Of a stretch of 12,134 bases of DNA, positions 6,918 to 12,134 are shown piece by piece. The notes beneath the pieces were generated by a model, which searched no databases, was not told the DNA's origin, and saw only the letters and a list, made by a program, of their open reading frames with translations. Origin of the DNA: Acidobacteriota bacterium (GTDB lineage Bacteria > Acidobacteriota > Blastocatellia > Pyrinomonadales > Pyrinomonadaceae); NCBI GenBank assembly GCA_013140875.1, contig JABFSB010000419.1, positions 1-12,134 on the forward strand, in the 5' to 3' direction. The position numbers were made by a program, and so were the translations under genes. The stretch's first letter is position 1, and every line of letters begins with the position of its first letter.

Positions 6918-7496
6918 TTAACTTATCTCGAGCGGCACTCGCTCGAGTTTCATTTTCAACTGTTTTAAGGCCGTGTAAAGGCGGCTCTTAACCGTACTCA
7001 GCGGCACTTCCAACGTTTCGGATATTTCCTGAAAGGTCATATCTTCAAATTCCTTCATGACGATGACCTGTCTAAGGTCTGACGGCAGCGACGTCACCGC
7101 CTGCCGGACGAGATTTAGACGCTCATTAGCCTCCGTCGTCCGCGAAGGCGACAATCGCTCCGGCGCCACGAAATACTTATCTTCTTCGCGTGTCTCGTCA
7201 TCCAAAAAGTCTTCCGAACGCGTTTTGGCACGTCGCTTCGTCGTCAGGCATTGATTGACGGCTATCCTGTGCAGCCACGACGAAACCTTTGCCTCACCAC
7301 GAAACTTGGACAAATTCCTGTATGCGGCGATAAAAGTTTCCTGGGCCGCGTCGCGTGCCTCGTCTTCACGCGCGAGCATACCGAAACAAAGCGCAAATAT
7401 CTTGCGCTCCCATCTTTTCACGATCTCGCCGAATGCCTCAGGATCTTTCGAAACTGCCAGTTCGACAAGTTGTTCATCCGTCAAATTGATAAACAT
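6918..7496 (-). CDS. ECF (sigma-70 family group 4) RNA polymerase sigma factor
   Basis: Directs RNA polymerase to a stress regulon. Its 192 residues contain region 2 at about 14-85, with the core-binding and -10 motifs DEARDAAQETFIAAYRNLSKFRGEAKVSSWLHRIAVN, a classic RpoE-like segment. A short charged linker follows (90-125). Region 4 lies at about 130-185 with LPSDLRQVIVMKEFEDMTFQEISETLEVPLSTVKSRL, the helix-turn-helix that reads the -35 element. Region 3 is absent, as in all ECF factors. It starts a three-gene unit with the anti-sigma factor and the LTxxQ protein, and probably transcribes its own unit. The start ATG follows GGAA closely. The exact ECF subgroup cannot be told by eye. Confidence 0.95.
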   Translation of the reverse strand: MFINLTDEQLVELAVSKDPEAFGEIVKRWERKIFALCFGMLAREDEARDAAQETFIAAYRNLSKFRGEAKVSSWLHRIAVNQCLTTKRRAKTRSEDFLDDETREEDKYFVAPERLSPSRTTEANERLNLVRQAVTSLPSDLRQVIVMKEFEDMTFQEISETLEVPLSTVKSRLYTALKQLKMKLERVPLEIS

Positions 7497-7529
7497 TCAA
7501 TTTCCGCAAACTACCGCTCAACACCTGTC

Positions 7530-7558
7530 ATACTCCCAAAGTCCTCACAACCCGTCAA
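7530..7558 (-). promoter_or_regulatory. Weak candidate promoter of the sigma-factor unit
   Basis: On the minus strand TTGACG (7553-7558) stands 17 bases from GAGTAT (7530-7535), about 34 bases before the sigma start. The -35 match is good and the -10 match poor. A classical ECF promoter (GGAAC, 16-17 bases, GTC) was not found, so autoregulation is not shown by the sequence. Confidence 0.25.
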
Positions 7559-7708
7559 AACCTCTTAACTCACAATTACTTAGACGCCGAAACGTCCGAA
7601 AAGGTCGAATTTTCATAAAAGCCATAAAATATTGTCCAAATTCTTCAGAAAATAAGAAGTTCGTAGATACCGAAAGAGATTCAGTAACACGACGGGACAT
7701 TACCAAGA

Positions 7709-7736
7709 TTGAATATCGACCGGCGTTTAGTATATC
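7709..7736 (+). promoter_or_regulatory. Candidate promoter of the hydrolase gene
   Basis: TTGAAT (7709-7714) and TATATC (7731-7736) are 16 bases apart. The predicted start near 7743 leaves a leader of about 26 bases before the ATG at 7769. It lies in the AT-rich spacer 7497-7768, in which I see nothing else. Confidence 0.4.
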
Positions 7737-7768
7737 CTCTGACTACCCTCCAAGCGGTAATAATCATT

Positions 7769-8466
7769 ATGGCAATCGTAGTTGGAATCGACGGATCGGG
7801 CGGAGCTATTTTTCCGGGTTCAGGACGTGACGCGGAATATGATATTTCCTTCGCAAATAGTTTTGTGAGCCGCCTTTGCAAGAATAAGGGCCCGAATACT
7901 GCTTATTTTCGTGGGCCGCGGTGCGTTTTGGCGGCGGTATGATCGAAGCCGTATCCGCCGGACACCGGTTTATTATGGCACGCCGGGCGGCAGGTATCGG
8001 CGGACCTATACTCTTAACCGGATATAGTCGCGGCGCGGCCGGGGTTGTCGCCATTGCCGCCCGGCTTCAGCGGGAGAGTCCGGCAATAAACGTTGGAGCG
8101 ATGATGCTGTTCGATTGCGTGGACCGACAGGGCGATATCGACGCCGAAGTCATACCAAACAACGTCGCATACGTTCAACATGTAATTAGAAGTCCGCTGT
8201 CCGGATCGCGCGAAAGCTTTAGCAATGACGGACTTAGATACCGTCATCCCACGATTTTTCCGACCGCGTATTCGTTTATGTGCACCCACGGCGGAATGGG
8301 CGGCTGCCCGTGGACGCTTGGCCCCGGCCAGAGACCAACCGACCTGATAGACGAAGGCTTTCCCGACGGAATGACGAGAATCACTTTTGCCGGAGACGCC
8401 GCCGTGTCGAGTCAGGTTTGGAACCAATGTCAGCCGTTCTTGCGCACGCACGGTTTTATTCAGTAA
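7769..8466 (+). pseudogene. Small DUF2235/Tle1-like alpha/beta hydrolase, frameshifted
   Basis: Two open frames together spell one hydrolase. The first (ATG 7769 to stop at 7942) gives MAIVVGIDGSGGAIFPGSG, an opening like the FDGTGN strand of DUF2235 proteins, and runs to NTAYFRGP. The second, one frame back, is open from 7888 to 8466 and continues with FGGGMIEAVSAGHRFI. It then shows the nucleophile elbow LLTGYSRGAAG (Ser in GYSRG), the FDCVDRQG acid strand and MCTHGGMGGCPW, which resembles the catalytic-His VHSDVGGG of that family. A single missing base between about 7888 and 7942, most likely near the TTTT at 7926, would restore about 232 residues. A GTG at 7921 could start the second frame alone, but would lack the first strand. 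Enzyme class (lipase or esterase type) is by motif; substrate unknown. Whether the shift is real decay or a sequencing error cannot be told here. Confidence 0.75.
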
Positions 8467-8517
8467 TTTCTCCGACACCGAGCGCTAAATTTGCGACCTT
8501 GCGGGACATCTCGCGGT

Positions 8518-8576
8518 CTCTTTGTAAACGCAAAGGTAAACGCAGAGGCCGGAGAGGGAACGCAGAGAGCGCAGAG
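8518..8576. repeat. Spacer repeat of CGCAGAG/CGCAAAGG units at the end of proS
   Basis: CTTTG-taaacg-CAAAG (8520-8535) forms a small hairpin. It is followed by AAACGCAAAGGT and AAACGCAGAGGC (12-base period), then ACGCAGAGA and GCGCAGAGT (9-base period). The last unit runs directly into the proS stop codon at 8577-8579. Similar in style to the repeats at 2467-2560 and 10061-10182. It lies between the convergent hydrolase and proS and may form part of their 3' ends. Confidence 0.6.
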
Positions 8577-10049
8577 TTAGTAAGCCCGGGCGAATACTAC
8601 GCGCTTTGCCGAATCCTTTCCGGAATAAACGCATTTTCCAGCCATCTCGGCGGAAAGAAGAGGAATGCATCTTATCGTCGCTTTGGTTTCTTCTTTGATG
8701 GCGGCTTCGGTTTCGGCGGTGCCGTCCCAGTGGGCCATTAGAAAGCCACCCTTTTCGATCTGTTCCTTGAACTGGTCCCATGTGTCGACCATGAAAGTGT
8801 TCTCTTCGCGGAATTTCAGGGCTTTGTTGTAGATGTTCTCCTGAATTTCATCGAGCAGCAGTCTGACGTGCTGAACGATGCCGTCGATGGGCTTTGATTC
8901 TTTAGACAGCGTGTCCCGGCGCGCAACCTCGACCGTTCCGTTCTCAAGATCGCGCATACCGATGCCAAGGCGGACCGGCACACCTCGCAGCTCGTATTCC
9001 GCGAACTTCCAGCCCGAACGCTGATGTTCGCTGTCGTCGTATTTTACTGAAATACCCGCAGCCTTCAATTCTTCAAATAGAGGATTCACCTTTTCACTGA
9101 TCGTCGCGAGATCTTCGGGAGTTTTGTAAATCGGGATGATTACGACCTGAACCGGCGCCAGTTTGGGCGGAAGAACCAGCCCGTTATCATCAGAATGAGC
9201 CATGATTAACGCACCGATCATTCGCGTCGTTACGCCCCACGATGTAGCCCAGGCGAATTCGAGCTGGTTTTCCTTATTAACGAATTTTACGTCAAAAGCC
9301 TTGGCAAAATTCTGTCCGAGAAAATGTGAGGTGCCGGCCTGCAAGGCCTTGCCGTCCTGCATCATTGCCTCGATACAATATGTTTCGATCGCGCCGGCGA
9401 ACCGCTCGTTCGGTGTTTTTAATCCAAGAATTACCGGCAAACCGATCCAATTCTCGGCAAAGGTCGCATAGACTTCGAGCATGCGCTCGGCTTCTTCAAT
9501 CGCTTCGTTTTCGGTTGCATGAGCCGTGTGGCCTTCCTGCCAAAGAAATTCTGTCGTTCGGAGAAAAAGTCTGGTGCGCATTTCCCATCGCACGATATTG
9601 CACCACTGATTTATTAGCAGCGGCAGATCGCGCCATGATTGGATCCAGTTTTTATAGGTGTTCCAAATGACGGCTTCAGATGTCGGACGCACGATCAACT
9701 CTTCCTCAAGTTTCGCGTTCGGATCGACGATCAAACCTTTGCCATCGGGATTGGCTTTTAATCGGTAATGCGTGACGACGGCACACTCTTTCGCAAAACC
9801 TTCGGCGTGCTCTTCTTCTTTTTCGAGAAACGATTTCGGCACAAAGAGCGGAAAATAAGCATTCTGGTGCCCGGTCGCCTTGAACATATCGTCAAGGGCC
9901 CGCTGCATTTTTTCCCAGATCGCGTAGCCGTACGGCTTGATGACCATGCATCCGCGCACGGCTGAGTTTTCGGCCAGGTCGGCCCGCTTTACGATCTCGT
10001 TATACCATTCGGAATAGTTCTCCGATCTTTTCGGAAGTGCTTTACTCAT
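8577..10049 (-). CDS. proS: Prolyl-tRNA synthetase, archaeal/eukaryal type
   Basis: Charges tRNA-Pro with proline in the cytoplasm. From the ATG at 10047-10049 it has 490 residues, the usual size of the short form without an editing insertion. It starts MSKALPKRSENYSEWYNEIVKRADLAE, typical of this type. Class II synthetase signatures are present: RPTSE (121-125), motif 2 with RWEMRTRLFLRTTEFLWQEGHTAH (154-177), and motif 3 region ending GIGMRD. The anticodon-binding domain starts near 300 (PVQVVIIPIY), and the protein ends VVFARAY with the terminal Tyr typical of the type. In the C-terminal domain only Cys461 and Cys473 remain where zinc-containing relatives have four ligands. The frame stays open upstream to 10451, but that extension reads through a repeat and into the opposite-strand proline dehydrogenase, so I reject it. 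No clear Shine-Dalgarno site. Confidence 0.96.
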   Translation of the reverse strand: MSKALPKRSENYSEWYNEIVKRADLAENSAVRGCMVIKPYGYAIWEKMQRALDDMFKATGHQNAYFPLFVPKSFLEKEEEHAEGFAKECAVVTHYRLKANPDGKGLIVDPNAKLEEELIVRPTSEAVIWNTYKNWIQSWRDLPLLINQWCNIVRWEMRTRLFLRTTEFLWQEGHTAHATENEAIEEAERMLEVYATFAENWIGLPVILGLKTPNERFAGAIETYCIEAMMQDGKALQAGTSHFLGQNFAKAFDVKFVNKENQLEFAWATSWGVTTRMIGALIMAHSDDNGLVLPPKLAPVQVVIIPIYKTPEDLATISEKVNPLFEELKAAGISVKYDDSEHQRSGWKFAEYELRGVPVRLGIGMRDLENGTVEVARRDTLSKESKPIDGIVQHVRLLLDEIQENIYNKALKFREENTFMVDTWDQFKEQIEKGGFLMAHWDGTAETEAAIKEETKATIRCIPLLSAEMAGKCVYSGKDSAKRVVFARAY

Positions 10050-10060
10050 AAAATCGTTTA

Positions 10061-10182
10061 GCCACAGAGCACACAGAGGGTTCTGAGGAAATAGAAATGA
10101 TACGGGAAAACTAGCGTCGGCACAATTCATACCTGAAGGGGGCGTGCCTTCCGCTCTCTGTGCTCTCTGTGCTCTCTGTGGC
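10061..10182. repeat. Inverted repeat filling the proS/proline dehydrogenase spacer
   Basis: Left arm GCCACAGAGCACACAGAG (10061-10078) faces right arm 10154-10182, where CTCTCTGTG occurs three times in a row (9-base period) and is followed by GC. The outermost 9 bases, GCCACAGAG and CTCTGTGGC, pair perfectly; the inner part is imperfect. The 75-base centre shows no gene. The element starts 12 bases before the proS ATG and ends 23 bases before the dehydrogenase ATG. Confidence 0.8.
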
Positions 10183-10190
10183 CAATATGT

Positions 10191-10196
10191 TAGAAT
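10191..10196 (+). promoter_or_regulatory. Possible -10 element for a leaderless proline dehydrogenase mRNA
   Basis: TAGAAT matches the -10 consensus at 5 of 6 bases, and ends 9 bases before the ATG at 10206. A start 6-7 bases downstream would fall within about 3 bases of the start codon, giving a leaderless mRNA; no Shine-Dalgarno is visible, which fits. The -35 position falls in the right arm of the repeat (TGTGCT) and is a poor match. Confidence 0.35.
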
Positions 10197-10205
10197 CTCG
10201 CCTTT

Positions 10206-11384
10206 ATGAGCGATTTCAAGCTGGACTTCCAGGACACGGCCATCGCCTTTGCCGATAAATCCGACGCCGAACTCAGGGAAAAGTATCGCATCTTCAGATT
10301 GCTGAACTCGCCGTTTCTGAACGCGATCGGGACGCGGTCTGCTCAGTTTGCGCTTTCGCTCGGTTTGCCGGTCGAGGGCATTATCAAATCGACTATTTTC
10401 GAGCAGTTCTGCGGCGGCGAGACGATCGCGGAATGCGAGTCGGCCGTTCAAAGGCTCGGCAGTGCCGGAATCGGAGCGATCCTCGATTATTCAATCGAAG
10501 GAAAATCGTCCGAGGCGGATTTCGATCGTACAAAAGACGAGATCATCCGCACGATAAAGCGGGCCAAGGACGATCCGAACATTCCTTTTGCCGTATTCAA
10601 AGTTACCGGCATCGCGCCGCTCGGTACATTGGAGCGTCTCAGCGGCAAAAAGAAGCTTGACGCAAAAAGCCAGACGAAATGTGAGCATCTCACGACCCGC
10701 GTCAACGAGATCTGCGAGTACGCGTATTCGATCGGCCAGCCGGTTTTCATCGACGCCGAAGAATCGTGGATACAAGACGCGATCGACCGCCTCGCCACAG
10801 CGATGATGGAGCGATATAACCTCGAATCGCCGATCATTTTCAACACGGTGCAGCTTTACCGGACCGATCGCCTGCAGTTTTTGCGCGAAGCGCGACGACA
10901 GGCAAAAGCAGACGGTTATGTCCTCGGTGTCAAATTGGTCCGCGGAGCTTATATGGAAAAAGAACGGGCGCGGGCGGCGGACCAGGGCTATCCTTCGCCG
11001 ATCCACCCGGACAAACAATCGACCGACCGCGATTATAATTCAGCGGTCGATTACTGCCTCGACCACATCGACGACATAGCTTTCGTCGCCGGAACTCACA
11101 ACGAAAAAAGCACGCATTATCTCGCCAAAAAGATGCACGATCGCGGCCTGCCGCCCGACCACAAACACATTAATTATTCTCAGCTTTACGGCATGAGCGA
11201 CAATCTTTCCTACGTGCTGGCAAAGAACGGATACAACGTTTCCAAGTATGTTCCGTACGGCCCGGTGAAAGATGCGATACCGTATTTGATCCGCCGTGCC
11301 GAAGAAAATTCCTCCGCCGCCGGACAAGTAAGCCGGGAACTCGAACTGATAGCAAAAGAGCTAAAGCGGCGCAAACTGGATTGA
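10206..11384 (+). CDS. Proline dehydrogenase (monofunctional)
   Basis: FAD enzyme that oxidises proline to pyrroline-5-carboxylate, the first step of proline use as carbon and nitrogen source, normally membrane-associated. Its 392 residues cover only the TIM-barrel dehydrogenase, with no pyrroline-5-carboxylate dehydrogenase or DNA-binding part as in long PutA. Motifs in order: ILDYSIEGK (92-100), FKVTGIAPLG (131-140), FIDAEESW (181-188), FNTVQLYRTDR (212-222), KLVRGAYMEKER (243-254), THNEKS (297-302), QLYGMSD (326-332), YVPYGPVKDAIPYLIRRAEENSS (348-370). The last one carries the paired arginines (363-364) that hold the proline carboxylate in this family. It is divergent from proS, with a 156-base spacer mostly made of repeat. 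The dehydrogenase for the second step is not in the window. Confidence 0.96.
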   Translation: MSDFKLDFQDTAIAFADKSDAELREKYRIFRLLNSPFLNAIGTRSAQFALSLGLPVEGIIKSTIFEQFCGGETIAECESAVQRLGSAGIGAILDYSIEGKSSEADFDRTKDEIIRTIKRAKDDPNIPFAVFKVTGIAPLGTLERLSGKKKLDAKSQTKCEHLTTRVNEICEYAYSIGQPVFIDAEESWIQDAIDRLATAMMERYNLESPIIFNTVQLYRTDRLQFLREARRQAKADGYVLGVKLVRGAYMEKERARAADQGYPSPIHPDKQSTDRDYNSAVDYCLDHIDDIAFVAGTHNEKSTHYLAKKMHDRGLPPDHKHINYSQLYGMSDNLSYVLAKNGYNVSKYVPYGPVKDAIPYLIRRAEENSSAAGQVSRELELIAKELKRRKLD

Positions 11385-11398
11385 GGTTTACGTAAACC
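11385..11398. repeat. 14-base perfect palindrome after proline dehydrogenase
   Basis: GGTTTACGTAAACC begins directly after the stop codon (TGA 11382-11384) and is followed by CGCTTTCTTTCT. As RNA it could form only a 5-pair stem with a 4-base loop, so as a terminator it is weak. It could also be a protein-binding palindrome. Confidence 0.35.
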
Positions 11399-11481
11399 CG
11401 CTTTCTTTCTACTTACCCGAAACATCCGTAAAAATCGCCAAAATCATGCGTTGATAACAGGCTTGACGGTTTCGATGGCCG

Positions 11482-11641
11482 AAAAAGCCCATTTTTGCGC
11501 CGCGCCGCATGTGCCGGCGCAGGTGGCGCGGGGTGGCCCAAGAATCGAGGTTTTTGCGAATTCCGCGAATTTTGTTCCGTTCCGCCGTGACGGAACACGC
11601 GGAACACGTTGGAACAAAAATCGGCCTTTTTGGCTTTTTTT
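11482..11641 (+). other. Large multi-hairpin element ending in a T-run
   Basis: An outer stem of about 16 pairs joins AAAAAGCCCATTTTTG (11482-11497) to CAAAAATCGGCCTTTTT (11615-11631), with one bulge and one mismatch. Inside are CCGCGCC/GGCGCGG (11500-11506 and 11525-11531) and GTTCCG/CGGAAC (11579-11584 and 11591-11596). Outside the latter, TTTTGTTCC/GGAACAAAA (11570-11578 and 11611-11619) competes with the outer stem. Two CGGAACACG units lie in tandem at 11591-11608. Seven Ts (11635-11641) follow, so on the plus strand it could end the proline dehydrogenase transcript. No convincing gene lies in 11385-11905; open frames there have composition of structured repeats, not of protein. Confidence 0.55.
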
Positions 11642-11727
11642 CTATCGTCTCACTACGATTCCTGGCAAGACAGAAAACCTGTAATATCAAAGAACCTCGG
11701 CGACGAAAGGATGTTACTCTGGTGTCG

Positions 11728-11754
11728 CATACATTGTCAAGAATTTTATGTATG
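11728..11754. repeat. Short inverted repeat in the right-hand spacer
   Basis: CATACAT (11728-11734) and ATGTATG (11748-11754) pair perfectly over 7 bases around a 13-base AT-rich loop. The minus strand also reads TTGACA (11735-11740) and TAACAT (11711-11716) with 18 bases between, a possible promoter pointing toward the large hairpin element. Nothing else is recognisable in 11642-11786. Confidence 0.35.
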
Positions 11755-11821
11755 AGACAGGCCGCCCGGAGTCGAACAAGTGACGGAGATTGGAGTAAGG
11801 CAATCTATATACGAGAAATGC

Positions 11822-11892
11822 GAAAGCCCGCACATAGTAAGAGCGATGTACTCAACGTCGCGCATATCGCCCTTACTCCGTTTCGGGCTTTC
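11822..11892. other. Nested hairpin (9-pair outer and 12-base inner stem)
   Basis: GAAAGCCCG (11822-11830) pairs perfectly with CGGGCTTTC (11884-11892). Inside, AGTAAGAGCGAT (11836-11847) pairs with ATCGCCCTTACT (11866-11877) with one mismatch, around an 18-base loop. The structure starts 13 bases beyond the stop of the minus-strand gene ending at 11906, so it may end that transcript, though the following TTTCGCATTTCTC is a poor U-tract. CCTTACTCC (11871-11879) also matches GGAGTAAGG at 11792-11800, allowing an alternative fold. Confidence 0.6.
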
Positions 11893-11905
11893 TGCATCTG
11901 TAAAC

Positions 11906-12134
11906 TTAACGAAGTCCCATCAGCAATCTAACTGAACGGTCGGAAACTTCTTGGTCGGGATCGTTTCTCCATTTTTCCAACGCAATCAACTCATCCTGAC
12001 CCACCGGAGTATTCTGCATCCGCGAGACTTGTGTGCTTTCGAAGGCGCGGTTGGTTAATGCAAGATGCGGGTGTGCGACGGTGAGGGGCGATCGGTTGGC
12101 TAACACCGCGTCGGCCATTTCGACATCCAAAAAG
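11906..12134 (-). CDS. C-terminal end of an unknown protein (cut by window edge)
   Basis: The minus-strand frame is open from the right edge to TAA at 11906-11908, giving about 75 residues. A TTG at 12128-12130 is not a convincing start, so the gene very probably begins outside the window. The visible end is hydrophilic, with no membrane segment. The last part, ELIALEKWRNDPDQEVSDRSVRLL, is an amphipathic helix pair with an NDPDxEV turn, the look of a HEAT-type repeat, but one copy is not enough to call it. Function unknown. Confidence 0.55.
   Translation of the reverse strand, partial: FLDVEMADAVLANRSPLTVAHPHLALTNRAFESTQVSRMQNTPVGQDELIALEKWRNDPDQEVSDRSVRLLMGLR

Noticed and set aside
7888..7942. 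Programmed -1 frameshift in the hydrolase
   Set aside because: No X-XXY-YYZ slippery heptamer in the right phase and no strong downstream stem were seen; decay or a base-calling error is simpler.
10061..10182. CRISPR array
   Set aside because: The units are 9 bases with no spacers between them and sit in inverted arms.
10050..10451. N-terminal extension of proS to 624 residues
   Set aside because: It reads through the spacer repeat and the opposite strand of proline dehydrogenase; the family start MSKALPKRSENYSEWYNE fits the ATG at 10049 exactly.
11757..11830. Complete tRNA gene on the minus strand
   Set aside because: The T-stem does not pair, the anticodon loop has 8 bases, and there is no D arm or matching 5' acceptor strand.
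11509..11931. 140-residue plus-strand open frame and 93-residue minus-strand frame in the right spacer
   Set aside because: They run through hairpin arms and tandem repeats, have Arg/Ser/Cys-rich shadow composition and no ribosome-binding site.

Overview
This window looks like ordinary chromosome from a Gram-negative bacterium of middling GC. The archaeal/eukaryal-type prolyl-tRNA synthetase, the stand-alone proline dehydrogenase, the Mla-type lipid transporter and the spacer repeats built on 9-base units suggest an Acidobacteriota-like organism, perhaps of the Blastocatellia/Pyrinomonadaceae kind. That placement is an inference from style and content; no rRNA or other marker is present.

Layout. 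Positions 1-7496 are read entirely from the minus strand and hold three transcription units. Upstream to downstream these are: (i) an ECF sigma factor, its zinc-finger anti-sigma factor and a secreted Spy/CpxP-like LTxxQ protein, closed by a clear intrinsic terminator at 5578-5613; (ii) mlaE-mlaF-mlaD, a phospholipid ABC transporter with both gene gaps 12 bases long; (iii) an arginine unit of argR, a BioD/DUF1611-like P-loop protein, a small unknown protein and argC (cut by the left edge), held together by two 4-base ATGA overlaps. The argR promoter carries three ATGCA-type half-sites on one face of the helix, a likely self-regulating operator. A small DUF2235/Tle1-like hydrolase on the plus strand (7769-8466) is broken by a one-base frameshift. 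proS (minus) and a proline dehydrogenase (plus) are divergently arranged around a 156-base spacer filled mostly by an inverted repeat. The right end (11385-11905) has no convincing gene but contains two elaborate inverted-repeat structures. The C-terminal end of an unknown minus-strand protein enters at the right edge.

How it fits together. The sigma/anti-sigma/LTxxQ unit and the Mla transporter both concern the cell envelope: stress sensing and outer-membrane lipid balance. The arginine unit regulates and builds arginine, and its unassigned P-loop enzyme-like member is the best candidate for something undescribed, because relatives in the DUF1611 family are reported to acetylate glutamate, the substrate type that starts arginine synthesis. 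proS and proline dehydrogenase send proline to protein synthesis or to catabolism from one shared spacer. Four spacers carry palindromic elements made of tandem units, mostly 9 bases long; two of them bracket proS almost base to base.
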